Origin: QZKY01 sp964488675
GTDB lineage: Bacteria > Pseudomonadota > Gammaproteobacteria > Burkholderiales > Burkholderiaceae_D
Length of the DNA stretch: 37,448 nt
Reading direction: 5' to 3'
NCBI GenBank assembly: GCA_964488675.1
Contig: CAZAWA010000010.1
Coordinates: forward strand, 1 to 37,448
A program made the translations under genes and the position numbers. The notes below the pieces were generated by a model that did no database searches, was not told the DNA's origin, and saw only the letters and a program-made list of their open reading frames with translations. Every line of letters starts with the position of its first letter. Position 1 is the first letter of the stretch. Shown here piece after piece: positions 8,642 through 17,744 of the stretch.

Positions 8642-9262
8642 ATGGATATTAAAAAACTGCAAAAACTCGTTGTTGACGCGCTCGAAGACGTGAAGGCACA
8701 GGATGTTCAGATATTCGACACAACGCACTTAACCAGCATGTTCGACCGCATTGCAATCGCTTCCGGTACTTCAAACCGTCAAACCAAGGCGCTAGCTTCG
8801 TCCGTGCGCGACAAGGTGAAGGCCGCCGGCGGCAAAGTCGTTAGCATTGAAGGTGAAAAAACCGGTGAATGGGTGCTGGTGGATCTGGGCGACATGATTG
8901 TCCACATCATGCAACCCACCATTCGTGCTTATTATCGGCTTGAAGAAATATGGGGCGACAAGCCCGTTAAGCTAATTGCCAAACGGGTCACGAAAAATTC
9001 GTCACCCGCCGCACAAAAAGCAAGTGCAACCAAGAAAAAACTGGCCAAGTCTGCCGCCGACAAGTCCGGACCCGAAGCGCCGAAAAAGCGCGCGCCTCGC
9101 AAGACGGTCGCCATTGGCGATAGCGTAGCGCCATCAGCAAAGAAACCCGTGCCGAAAAAAACCGCTTCGCCAAAAAGTGCGGGCGACAAAAAACCGGCCG
9201 CCAATGCCGGCAAAACAGCCGCCAGGCGACCTGCCACGAAGAAAACTGTGGAGAAAGCATAA
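8642..9262 (+). CDS. rsfS: Ribosome silencing factor RsfS with long basic tail
   Basis: RsfS binds ribosomal protein uL14 and blocks subunit joining when nutrients are scarce. The core, residues 1 to about 113, shows family motifs: the TSMFDRIAIASG segment, SNRQTKALA, GEWVLVDLGDMIVHIM and YYRLEEIWGD. After it comes a tail of some 90 residues, residues 114-206, made almost wholly of Lys, Ala, Pro, Ser and Thr, like histone H1. RsfS cores alone are usually 100-120 residues. The tail is probably disordered and may bind RNA; that function is inferred. The start abuts the nadD stop. Confidence 0.94.
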   Translation: MDIKKLQKLVVDALEDVKAQDVQIFDTTHLTSMFDRIAIASGTSNRQTKALASSVRDKVKAAGGKVVSIEGEKTGEWVLVDLGDMIVHIMQPTIRAYYRLEEIWGDKPVKLIAKRVTKNSSPAAQKASATKKKLAKSAADKSGPEAPKKRAPRKTVAIGDSVAPSAKKPVPKKTASPKSAGDKKPAANAGKTAARRPATKKTVEKA

Positions 9263-9268
9263 TAAGCC

Positions 9269-9739
9269 ATGCAGCTCGTCATCGTTGCAGTCGGCCACAA
9301 GATGCCAGCCTGGGTAGAAGCAGGGTTTGGCGAATATGCAAAGAGAATGCCGCCAGAATGTCGAGTTGTGCTGAAAGAAATCCGATCTGCCGAACGCTCA
9401 GGCGGAAAACCGGCAGAATCGGCAAGGCTTGTTGAACGAGAACGAATCGAAGCCTCTTTGCCCAAGGGCGCGCGTATTGTTGCGCTCGATGAACGCGGCA
9501 GGGAACTGTCTACCGTCCAGCTTTCACAAAGACTGACGCAATGGCAGCAAGACGGGCGCGATGTTGCCTTCATCATCGGCGGCCCCGATGGACTGGATAC
9601 CGAATTCAAGGACAAGGCCGACGATTTGATCCGGATATCCAGCCTGACGCTTCCGCATGGCATGGTTCGCGTACTTCTTGCAGAACAGCTCTATCGTGCA
9701 TGGTCCATCACCCAGAATCACCCCTATCACCGGACATGA
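9269..9739 (+). CDS. rlmH: 23S rRNA (pseudouridine1915-N3)-methyltransferase RlmH
   Basis: SPOUT-class enzyme that methylates pseudouridine 1915 of 23S rRNA on assembled ribosomes. The protein is 156 residues, full length. The SAM-binding knot region shows IIGGPDGL and SLTLPHGMVRVLLAEQLYRA, and the C-terminal NHPYHR is characteristic. It starts six bases after rsfS and overlaps maf by four bases. The pairing with RsfS is widely conserved. Confidence 0.96.
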   Translation: MQLVIVAVGHKMPAWVEAGFGEYAKRMPPECRVVLKEIRSAERSGGKPAESARLVERERIEASLPKGARIVALDERGRELSTVQLSQRLTQWQQDGRDVAFIIGGPDGLDTEFKDKADDLIRISSLTLPHGMVRVLLAEQLYRAWSITQNHPYHRT

Positions 9740-10353
9740 TGGCTAACGCTGAGCCAAAGATATATCTCGCATCAAAAAGCCCGCGCCGTCGCGAGCTGCT
9801 GCTGCAAATCGGTGTCCAGCATGAATTGCTGCTGCTTCGAAGCGTCCCTCCTCGTGGACCCGATGTCAACGAAGATGTTTACTCAGGCGAGTCACCGGAT
9901 GATTATGTGGCTCGTGTCACCCGAGAAAAGGCTGCATTTGCATGGCGGGTTATGCAGATGCGCAAGTTGCCATTACGCCCCGTGCTTGCTGCAGACACGA
10001 CTGTCGTTGTCAACGGAAGTATCCTGGGCAAACCCTTCGACATGATTGAAGCTGCCACCATGCTCCGCGCCCTTTCCGGACGCACCCATCAAGTACTTAC
10101 GGCCATCGCGCTGAAACACCATGAACAACTATGGCAAACTACACGGAAGTCTGAAGTCACCTTTGCTGAACTGACAGACGATATGATTGACAGCTATTGC
10201 GCAACGCCAGAACCATACGACAAAGCGGGCGGCTATGGCATACAGGGCATGGCCGCTGTATTTGTCGAACACATTGCCGGCAGCTATTCCGGCATCATGG
10301 GGCTGCCGCTTTATGAAACCGCACGACTTCTGCGACGGGCCAATGTTTTATGA
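9736..10353 (+). CDS. maf: Maf family nucleotide pyrophosphatase (YhdE-like)
   Basis: Septum-formation Maf homologue. Members hydrolyse dTTP, UTP and modified nucleotides, which prevents misincorporation. The protein is 205 residues from ATG 9736, which overlaps the rlmH stop as ATGA; the next codon, ATG 9739, is also possible. Motifs are LASKSPRRRELL, the catalytic AADTTV and YDKAGGYGIQG. The KAGGYGIQG form fits the YhdE/dTTP-UTP branch better than YceF. The stop overlaps the rng start as ATGA. Confidence 0.93.
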   Translation: MMANAEPKIYLASKSPRRRELLLQIGVQHELLLLRSVPPRGPDVNEDVYSGESPDDYVARVTREKAAFAWRVMQMRKLPLRPVLAADTTVVVNGSILGKPFDMIEAATMLRALSGRTHQVLTAIALKHHEQLWQTTRKSEVTFAELTDDMIDSYCATPEPYDKAGGYGIQGMAAVFVEHIAGSYSGIMGLPLYETARLLRRANVL

Positions 10354-11813
10354 ACGAAGACATCCTTATCAATATCACCCCGCAGGAAACGCGCATCGCT
10401 CTCATACAGCAAGGCACTGTGCAGGAACTGCATGTCGAACGCACACTGACGCGCGGCCTCGCAGGCAACATTTATCTGGGTAAAGTCGCTCGCGTACTTC
10501 CCGGCATGCAATCTGCATTTGTGGATATTGGCCTGGAACGGGCCGCATTTCTGCATGTGGGTGACATCTGGCAAGCCAATCCATATAACGGCACAACTGC
10601 AACTCCAGCGCCAATCGAAAAAATTCTGCATGATGGGCAGCCAGTCATGGTGCGCGTAATCAAGGATCCCATTGGCACGAAGGGGGCAAGACTTTCAACG
10701 CAGATATCCATTGCCGGCCGAATGCTGGTCTATCTCCCGCAAGACGCGCATATCGGCATATCGCAGCGCATCGAAGACGAAACCGAGCGCGAATCTCTCC
10801 GATCCCGCGTGCAAAATCTGCTGCCGCCCGATGAGGCAGGCGGCTACATCGTCCGCACAATGGCAGAAGATGCCACCGATGCCGAACTGCTATCGGACAT
10901 CGACTATCTCAGAAAAATATGGAACAGCATCAGCGAAGCAGCGCGCACCCAATCCGCCCCGCGCTTGCTGTATCAGGATTTGGATCTCGCACATCGCGTA
11001 TTGCGCGATTTTGTACACGACAGAACCACAAGCATCCTCGTGGATTCACGCAAGAATTTCCAAAAGCTGTCAGGCTTTGCCACATCTTACACACCAGGTG
11101 TATTGAACCGCCTCGAACACTACACGGGAGAGCGCCCTCTTTTCGACCTCCACGGTGTTGAAGAGGAAATTCAGCGCGCGCTCGGTCGTCGTGTCGATCT
11201 TAAATCCGGCGGTTATCTCATCGTCGATCAAACTGAGGCTCTGACGACTATTGATGTGAACACAGGCGGGTTTGTCGGCGGACGCAATTTTGATGACACC
11301 ATTTTCAAAACCAATCTGGAGGCGGCGCACGCTATCGCCAGACAGCTCAGAATGCGAAACTTGGGCGGCATCATCATCCTCGATTTTATCGATATGGAAA
11401 ATGCCGAGCATCGTACTGCAGTTCTTGTCGAGTTGAACAAAGCGCTGTCTGCCGACCGCACCAAGATTTCGGTCAGTGATTTCTCTTCTCTGGGATTGGT
11501 CGAAATGACACGCAAACGCACGCGCGAATCATTGGCGCATATTTTGTGTGAGGCGTGCCCCGCATGCAGTGGCAAAGGGCAAGTTAAAACTTCCCGCACC
11601 ACTTGTTACGAAATATTGCGCGAAATTATGCGTGAAGCAAAACAGTTCAACCCGCGCGAATTTCGCATTCTCGCTTCGCAAACAGTCATTGACATGTTTC
11701 TGGAAGACGAGTCGCAACATCTTGCAATGCTGAGTGAATTCATCAAAAAACCGGTTTCGCTTCAGGTGGAAACCGGCTATTCCCAAGAGCAGTATGACAT
11801 CATATTGATGTAA
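10350..11813 (+). CDS. rng: Ribonuclease G
   Basis: Endoribonuclease of the RNase E/G family, acting in 16S rRNA 5' maturation and mRNA decay. The 487 residues match the short, RNase G-type architecture without the RNase E scaffold tail. An S1-like region lies at about residues 38-130 (GNIYLGKVARVLPGMQ). Catalytic metal-binding aspartates are in DVNTGGFVG (about 302) and ILDFIDM (about 345). CEACPACSGKG (about 400) corresponds to the zinc-link region. It overlaps maf by four bases and is the last gene of the yebC-rng run. Confidence 0.96.
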   Translation: MNEDILINITPQETRIALIQQGTVQELHVERTLTRGLAGNIYLGKVARVLPGMQSAFVDIGLERAAFLHVGDIWQANPYNGTTATPAPIEKILHDGQPVMVRVIKDPIGTKGARLSTQISIAGRMLVYLPQDAHIGISQRIEDETERESLRSRVQNLLPPDEAGGYIVRTMAEDATDAELLSDIDYLRKIWNSISEAARTQSAPRLLYQDLDLAHRVLRDFVHDRTTSILVDSRKNFQKLSGFATSYTPGVLNRLEHYTGERPLFDLHGVEEEIQRALGRRVDLKSGGYLIVDQTEALTTIDVNTGGFVGGRNFDDTIFKTNLEAAHAIARQLRMRNLGGIIILDFIDMENAEHRTAVLVELNKALSADRTKISVSDFSSLGLVEMTRKRTRESLAHILCEACPACSGKGQVKTSRTTCYEILREIMREAKQFNPREFRILASQTVIDMFLEDESQHLAMLSEFIKKPVSLQVETGYSQEQYDIILM

Positions 11814-12043
11814 TCTTTGATGCCTATCTTTCGTAACTGAGCAATGGCTTGCGCTATATGTGTGACAATGCGAGTTTGGATTCTGGATCTCTCAATGCGC
11901 GGAATACGAAGGGTGAGTTCCATTCGGCAGAAGTAAGCAGCGTCTGTTATCTCATGAATTGCCAGCACAAACGCTACACCCTACACATTACGAAGGGCTC
12001 CTCTCTTTGTGACATTACAACAAGACTTCTGCTGGGTCGTTTC

Positions 12044-12057
12044 ACAATAATTATTGT
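12044..12057. repeat. 14-bp perfect palindrome upstream of the methyltransferase gene
   Basis: ACAATAATTATTGT is a perfect 14-bp palindrome, 30 bp before the gene at 12087, in the 273-bp space after rng. It could be an operator or a -10-rich promoter region. A+T palindromes also arise by chance. Confidence 0.3.
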
Positions 12058-12086
12058 TGCAATTTGTTAATTAAGGAACCAAATAA

Positions 12087-12809
12087 ATGGCATTAAACAG
12101 AAGAAAAGTATTTTCATTGGCTGATGCCCGCATGCCAAAGGTGCATACAAATACGCTGGAAAATTCATTTCGGCACGACATTGCATTATTGTTAGATGGC
12201 AATGAAAATATTGGGATCGAACTCGGCGTTGCAACTGGAATTTATTCTAAAAGAATGTTAGATAGCAATAAATTTAAACAGTTTTATGGCGTAGATGTTT
12301 ACGGTGATTTGCATGATACCAGTGAGTATGTAAGAGCACTGAAATACATTGGTGTTGAAAAGCCATATAGCCTATTGCGCATGACATTCGACGATGCATT
12401 GCACATTTTCGAAGATAACTACTTCGATTTTATTTATGTTGATGGATTTGCCCACACTGGTGAGGAAGGTGGAAGAACTCTGTACAGCTGGTTTAAAAAA
12501 TTGAAAGTGGGTGGGTACATTGGCGGTGACGATTACCATGCCGACTGGCCATTGGTTCAATGGGCAGTTAATGAATTCTCGTTAAATGTACAATCTGACC
12601 TGTGGGTCACTGACAAGGTTGAAGATACAGCCTATTCTCGCTACCCAAGCTGGTACTTAAAAAAGCAAACCAACGAGCCTCTTGCAACATCAAGTATCGA
12701 GTTACTGCAAATAGCCGACAGTGAAAAAGAAAGGGTTAGAAAAAAACGCGTGTGGCGAATGATGGAGAAAAAGCTCGTTCACTTCATAAGGAGTTTCAAA
12801 ATGAAATGA
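12087..12809 (+). CDS. Class I SAM-dependent methyltransferase (Methyltransf_24-like)
   Basis: A 240-residue protein. Motif I is IGIELGVATGIYS at about residues 41-53, followed by the acidic strand end YGVDVYG and the loop FDFIYVDGFAHTGEEG. The WFKKLKVGGYIGGDDYH segment matches cephalosporin-hydroxylase/macrocin-methyltransferase-like proteins often found in surface-polysaccharide loci. AAGGAA lies eight bases before the ATG. The gene is A+T-rich, points opposite to the rest of the glycan block, and stands at its edge beside rng. The substrate cannot be told from sequence. It may methylate a glycan sugar, which is inferred from position. Confidence 0.75.
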   Translation: MALNRRKVFSLADARMPKVHTNTLENSFRHDIALLLDGNENIGIELGVATGIYSKRMLDSNKFKQFYGVDVYGDLHDTSEYVRALKYIGVEKPYSLLRMTFDDALHIFEDNYFDFIYVDGFAHTGEEGGRTLYSWFKKLKVGGYIGGDDYHADWPLVQWAVNEFSLNVQSDLWVTDKVEDTAYSRYPSWYLKKQTNEPLATSSIELLQIADSEKERVRKKRVWRMMEKKLVHFIRSFKMK

Positions 12810-12956
12810 AATTCATGGGGTAATCCATCGGCACCTTCCACCATGACGCTCTTCCCAAGGAGTGGCTGGCAGAGTAGCAACGAACCGAATTACCTACCGT
12901 GCCGATCTCTCCCGTCCACACAGGGGGATGGGGCCTTTGTGAAGCAGGGCAACCAC

Positions 12957-13880
12957 TTATCCAACTGCCCCGTTTTTCGGGGCTGGCTCTAACAGTGGTC
13001 GATATGGATAACCCAATGTTTGCAGTGCAGAGTTCACGGAATAGTTTTCCAGCAGAATGCCTTTGTCGTCTGCTACAGCTTTTGCGAGAGCAAAAGCTTG
13101 CAAAATGTAATCCTCGCTTTTCTTAAGACCAGACCAAACTCGCGTCTTCGATGTTTCGTAAAAGCGCGGTTTATTTGCGTTGGTAATTTCAATGCCTGCA
13201 AACCCCAATATTTTTGGGCTTCTAGCAATTGCAAACTGCGCAGCAGTATAGGCTACAGTACCAGCCGGAATGATGCCATCCAGCGGAGCCAGGGAAAAGG
13301 CATTAGCCCCATCCACTGCAATTCGGGTATTATCACCAGTCAGCTCTTCTAAAGTACGACGGTCAGAATTATAGGGTTTAAGTAAATTGTTCACTAGACT
13401 AATGGTGCGTCCGGTTAACCAGTTCGGTGCTTGCTCGCATATGGCGCGAATCACAGAAGGTGAGAACCAGCACGGTATGTCAGTTGTGATCAGTTTTCGC
13501 ATCTCATCAAAATGTGAGAGGACGAAACGTTCATCTTCTACTATCACTGCCAAAGGCTCTACCCGATCTCTTGCAATTAAGTGAATTGCTCCATTGAGCA
13601 GCAATGTTGAGCGAGGCGGCAATGCGAGTAAACTGAGGCTGGTTATGGAAGGCCCGCTACCTACAATGCAAAGATAATCAGGCGAGTTATCCAGCAGCAG
13701 TCCGGCGCTGCTTAACTCTCCTACAACTTGTCCCTTGTAATTGATCGGCCCAACAAATTGAGTTGCATGATCCGGCAGTATTAAATACGGCAGCCATTGA
13801 TAATTGTGACTCTGCTTTTTCCCGTATCGTAGTCGAGCAATTAGACGATTAAACGACCGTTTAAAGGAGTTCCTTCCCAT
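12957..13880 (-). CDS. WaaZ-like lipopolysaccharide core biosynthesis protein (tentative)
   Basis: A 307-residue cytosolic-looking protein with a Rossmann-like opening, IVGSGPS at residues 72-78. LLLNGAIHLIA and VIVEDERFV follow, then the C-terminal segment GTVAYTAAQFAIARS and GFAGIEITN with FYETSKTRVW. The order (GPS motif, 'naming' strand, late GxD/E segment followed by a RFYE-type motif) resembles enterobacterial WaaZ, implicated in adding a third Kdo to the LPS inner core, and related DUF115-type proteins. AAAGGAAC lies seven bases before ATG 13880. It is the last gene of the minus-strand surface block. The family assignment is from memory of motifs and should be read as tentative. Confidence 0.5.
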   Translation of the reverse strand: MGRNSFKRSFNRLIARLRYGKKQSHNYQWLPYLILPDHATQFVGPINYKGQVVGELSSAGLLLDNSPDYLCIVGSGPSITSLSLLALPPRSTLLLNGAIHLIARDRVEPLAVIVEDERFVLSHFDEMRKLITTDIPCWFSPSVIRAICEQAPNWLTGRTISLVNNLLKPYNSDRRTLEELTGDNTRIAVDGANAFSLAPLDGIIPAGTVAYTAAQFAIARSPKILGFAGIEITNANKPRFYETSKTRVWSGLKKSEDYILQAFALAKAVADDKGILLENYSVNSALQTLGYPYRPLLEPAPKNGAVG

Positions 13881-13964
13881 TTTAATGTTCCTTTGCGAGC
13901 TGGCCCCTGAAATATGTCCTATATCTGAGAGAACAAATCAACACCCAGATGGAAAATTAAAAAA

Positions 13965-14582
13965 TTATTTTTGTAGGCTGAGCTTCCTCAATAATCGCCT
14001 CCAAAATGGATTCCTTGAATGAATATCAAGAACGCTCATATATTCGTTTGTTACCACTTCCGGAATACGAAAAGTCACAACAACAGAAATTTTCTTCCGC
14101 CTTCCTTTCAGGGGCGTAATATGTTCAAAATAATTACTCATAAGCGCGTGATACCATTCCGGAGGCTTGACCGTGCAGTGCGCATTTTCGCCATTTGGGA
14201 GGATTGTTTTCGCCAGCGCATGATGAAGATTGAAGTAAACATTGCTTGATAATTTTGATATCTTCTCCAACAAAGCAGGAATTTCATATTCTGGAACATG
14301 TTCAAGCACATCAGTATTAATAACCAAATCAAATTTACCCGCTGGCAACTCATCCTTTCCTGGAATAGCAGGATCGTAGCCAATAAAATTTATATTCGGA
14401 AATTTCATAACGAGTTCATTTAGCAACTCCCCCGTCCCACATCCAAAATCAAGGACGGTTTTGGGCTGTAAATAATCTATAAAGATGGAGATCTCGTTAA
14501 TGAATTCAATTGACGCGCCGCCATAGCTTGATTCATTTGCGTAAAGCAATTTGTACTGCTCAATGTAGTTACTCTTCCCCAT
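13965..14582 (-). CDS. Class I SAM-dependent methyltransferase (Methyltransf_23-like)
   Basis: A 205-residue protein with a clear SAM motif I, VLDFGCGTGELL at about residues 43-54. The NFIGYDPAIPG acidic strand, the FDLVINTDVLEHVPE motif and the later YFNLHHAL segment follow. Start choice: ATG 14582 sits nine bases after AAAGGGA. An ATG three codons earlier (14591) has that element directly against it and is less likely. The gene is strongly A+T-rich. It lies between the WaaZ-like gene and the acyltransferase, so a glycan or lipid-linked substrate is likely but unproven. Confidence 0.8.
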   Translation of the reverse strand: MGKSNYIEQYKLLYANESSYGGASIEFINEISIFIDYLQPKTVLDFGCGTGELLNELVMKFPNINFIGYDPAIPGKDELPAGKFDLVINTDVLEHVPEYEIPALLEKISKLSSNVYFNLHHALAKTILPNGENAHCTVKPPEWYHALMSNYFEHITPLKGRRKKISVVVTFRIPEVVTNEYMSVLDIHSRNPFWRRLLRKLSLQK

Positions 14583-14784
14583 CTTGAACATTCCCTTTCA
14601 TGTCGCCTCAACCCAGCTCGAGATTGAAACAAACAAAGTGTGCTGACACAACAAATAACCAGAAATCTAACAGCGCCGCCCCTCTCTCAGATCGGGAAAA
14701 GTCACCGTCAATATACCCCCCACCGAAGGGCAAACACTTATAAATACCGAAATTCTGTCCAGCAAATTAGTGCATGCGACTCTC

Positions 14785-16812
14785 TTAATGGGAGTATAAA
14801 TTACTGTCAACGCGATGCCGGAAAGCATCCTCAATCGGTCGAAGCCATTGGGCATCATGTGCCCTTAACCCAAACAAACGAGCTCCAGCCAGTGTGTAAT
14901 GACCATAGTCATAAACGGTTTTCTGAAAATCATGAGTTATCCCGAAACATATTCCCTCAGATTGATCGCATAAATAATCTTGTTTATTCAAGTAGACTAA
15001 GCCATTTAATTTCGCCATGTTTTTTAGTCGTTCGTTAGTTTCTAAAATCTTATCTGAAGAATCCTTCAACTCGTAATGGCGACGATTAATTGCCCTCGTT
15101 AATTCCGATACTCCATTCGTGTCTGCAATAGTAAGTCGTTCAGCCGCCGCCTTGTATACATATTTATCGGTAAGTGTCATCGACCCGAATCTTGGAAAGG
15201 AAAGGGTGTTTGATGAAAGAGCAATTAGTTTTCCATCCAGCCGCCCTATAGCAGCCAAGTTTCTTGCTCCATTAAAGTCACCGCTACCAAATTCCCCACA
15301 CGGCCGACTCTCATCCCACATGGTGGAAAGAATAATTACATCGGCATATTTATAGTTGGGTGATTCAAAAAAACGATTGCTGCGCCCCGCATCGAAACAA
15401 CTTATCTGTATCCCATACCGCGCAAATTCAAATTTTTCAAAAAGTCCCTTATTCATAGCAAATATGTTGTAAAGATCTTTCGAATGAGAATTTCCAACTA
15501 TTAATACTTTTATTAGATTGCTGTTTGAGGAGAACCACAATTTATCTGCACTTGAATTCTTCACTGGATCGTTAATGGCATTATCAACAAATGAGCTCAC
15601 AGATACATTTGATTCACGAGCAAGTTTCTTGTTAGATAATTCGTAAGATGGAAAAGAATTCACAACATACATATACCTATTGATGAACCCTTCAAGCTTG
15701 ATACCCGCTATTCCGAAGGCTATGAGCGCAGCGGATCCCATCGCTGCAAATATGAACACTAGCCTCCTGGATATATGCTCCTTCCTTCTGAATGGTTGTT
15801 CTACATAACGCCAACTGCCATAAGCAAGGATAAAATTCAACATGATGAGAAGCAACAGAACCATCGCGCTTGGCTCTCCCGAACTTCCGTGTCTGACAAA
15901 GGAGAATATAGGGTGGTGCAACAGATAAGCGCTGTAGCTAATAAGTCCAACACTAACGAAAGCCTTACTTCCGAGTAGCTTTCCAATATGCGTTGTTGGC
16001 CTCGCATATAGTATTAACAATGCCGTACCGAATGTCGGTACAAGTGCGTACAGGCTAGGGAAAGGTGTGTTTTTATCAAATACAAATACGGCAAAAACTA
16101 TTAGTCCTAACCCCAACAGACTAGCCAGCTGCATAACGGACCTGCTGGCATTGGCGACATTTGTATACAGAAGGATGTACGCTACAAACGCGCCAATCAA
16201 AAGCTCCCATCCGCGTGAAGGTAATAAGAAAAACGCACCGGTAGGATTGCTGTACGCGCCAGCATATGATAATGCCAGGCTAATTACAGCGATACTGGCA
16301 AGCATATAAATTACTACCCGCCTGGTCAGACGCGACATTGCAACAATAACCAACGGGAAAATGACATAGTACTGCTCTTCTAAAGCTAGGCTCCATGTGT
16401 GCAACAGCGGTTTCAATTCTGCAGTTGTATCAAAATATCCACTCACTGATGCGAAATAGTGATTGGAAACATAGAGCGCCACAGATAGCACACTCTTCGA
16501 GAACTCTTTCATGTCGCTTGGCAAAAGCAAAAACCAGGCAAATGGGATACATAAAGCCACTACAAAGAATAATGCTGGCAATATTCTTCTTACTCTGCGC
16601 TCATAAAATCTAATAAGCGAAAATGTGCCTGCTTGCACTTCAATCAGAATCACTGATGTAATCAGGTAGCCGCTTATGACAAAAAATACATCAACTCCAA
16701 CAAACCCCCCGCCAAATGTTTCAAACCCTGCATGAAAGAAGATTACTGGCAAAACGGCTAACGCCCTTAGCCCATCTATCTCCCGCCTGTATTCCATAAT
16801 TTTGGTTTGCAT
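14785..16812 (-). CDS. Acyltransferase 3 (OafA/YrhL type) with C-terminal SGNH domain
   Basis: Integral membrane O-acyltransferase of 675 residues. The N-terminal part, to about residue 380, has roughly ten hydrophobic helices and starts with the family signature YRREIDGLRALAVLPV. Further motifs are FFVISGYL and HTWSLALEEQYY, with the catalytic-region His and Glu. The C-terminal SGNH/GDSL-like domain has GNSHS at about 440 as block I and DYGHYTL near 635 as the catalytic Asp-x-x-His. Such fusions move acetyl or other acyl groups across the membrane onto O-antigen, exopolysaccharide or other glycans. The start is uncertain: ATG 16797 and ATG 16821 are also in frame, with no clear ribosome-binding site at any. 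Confidence 0.9.
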   Translation of the reverse strand: MQTKIMEYRREIDGLRALAVLPVIFFHAGFETFGGGFVGVDVFFVISGYLITSVILIEVQAGTFSLIRFYERRVRRILPALFFVVALCIPFAWFLLLPSDMKEFSKSVLSVALYVSNHYFASVSGYFDTTAELKPLLHTWSLALEEQYYVIFPLVIVAMSRLTRRVVIYMLASIAVISLALSYAGAYSNPTGAFFLLPSRGWELLIGAFVAYILLYTNVANASRSVMQLASLLGLGLIVFAVFVFDKNTPFPSLYALVPTFGTALLILYARPTTHIGKLLGSKAFVSVGLISYSAYLLHHPIFSFVRHGSSGEPSAMVLLLLIMLNFILAYGSWRYVEQPFRRKEHISRRLVFIFAAMGSAALIAFGIAGIKLEGFINRYMYVVNSFPSYELSNKKLARESNVSVSSFVDNAINDPVKNSSADKLWFSSNSNLIKVLIVGNSHSKDLYNIFAMNKGLFEKFEFARYGIQISCFDAGRSNRFFESPNYKYADVIILSTMWDESRPCGEFGSGDFNGARNLAAIGRLDGKLIALSSNTLSFPRFGSMTLTDKYVYKAAAERLTIADTNGVSELTRAINRRHYELKDSSDKILETNERLKNMAKLNGLVYLNKQDYLCDQSEGICFGITHDFQKTVYDYGHYTLAGARLFGLRAHDAQWLRPIEDAFRHRVDSNLYSH

Positions 16813-16865
16813 AATACACATGTACTTCAATCGATTGTTTTATAGAGGCAAGCGTTGAGGCTTTT

Positions 16866-17717
16866 TCAAATAGTGAAAACGCTATTCATCTTTGTTTTGA
16901 ACAATTCGATATACCCGTAGTCCAACAATTTCTGACGAAGATCGGTTTTCCAAAGGTGATCTGAATTCTCAACAAGAATGCTTTTGGGGCGCAATCCAAC
17001 TGAAGAGGATTTGAGAAAAGGCAGCAACACATCATCTTCCGCACCCTCAACATCAATCTTTAAAATGTCAATTCTAGGAACATTGAGCTCCTGCAATTTC
17101 TCCAATAAGCTAACGCAAGCAATTTTGACACTCTTAGCAGACTCTGTGCGAACAACAAGGCTGCTTTGCCCTAAATTTGACGGGTTCAAATAGAGATCAA
17201 ATTCTCCTGCACGCTCCGAAACTCCCAAATTCAAGATATTAAAACTAGGCCATTCCGCACCTCTTGATTGTCTATTAATCTCGACATTGAAGACAAGGCG
17301 ATCGAATACAGGAGGATTCGGCTCAAAACAGATAACTCTGCCGCTACTACCCAGGAATTTTGCCGCCCACAAAGAGTAAACACCGACATTCGCTCCGATA
17401 TCAAGAAAGATGCCGTCACTTGAAAGGTTGGTTGCAATGTATTCGCGCTCTATACGGTCATAATTCCAAGGCATGAAAACAAAGTTTCTTTCAGAAACAT
17501 TGTCGTTTATGCGTGATCGGAAATATATACCCTCAACATCAATGTCAATATAGTTGCTGTATGTGCATCTCGCCAATCTTCTGATGGCAAATCCAATACG
17601 ACGCGCAAGCCAGCTTGGGAGGGAGTTCTGGGTATACCTGATCAATTTCAGCATGAGAGCATTCGGACGGTAATATCCAAATGCCGGGCTCGGCTGCGCA
17701 CTACTCCTTTGACTCAT
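16866..17717 (-). CDS. FkbM family methyltransferase
   Basis: A 283-residue protein. SAM motif I is FLDIGANVGVYSLWA at about residues 104-118, followed by VICFEPNPPVFDRL, NLGVSERAGEFDLYLN and DILKIDVEGAEDDVL. These are the diagnostic FkbM blocks, in order. GAGG eight bases before ATG 17717 supports the start. FkbM enzymes O-methylate hydroxyls of sugars or polyketides. Its place between ugd and the acyltransferase points to a sugar. About 70 residues precede the methyltransferase domain. Confidence 0.9.
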   Translation of the reverse strand: MSQRSSAQPSPAFGYYRPNALMLKLIRYTQNSLPSWLARRIGFAIRRLARCTYSNYIDIDVEGIYFRSRINDNVSERNFVFMPWNYDRIEREYIATNLSSDGIFLDIGANVGVYSLWAAKFLGSSGRVICFEPNPPVFDRLVFNVEINRQSRGAEWPSFNILNLGVSERAGEFDLYLNPSNLGQSSLVVRTESAKSVKIACVSLLEKLQELNVPRIDILKIDVEGAEDDVLLPFLKSSSVGLRPKSILVENSDHLWKTDLRQKLLDYGYIELFKTKMNSVFTI

Positions 17718-17744
17718 GATGCTAGCCTCAAATGGCTGAATATA

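Noticed and set aside
11849..12070. 73-codon frame between rng and the methyltransferase gene
   Set aside because: It has no ribosome-binding site and no recognisable features, and it covers the palindrome and likely promoter region.
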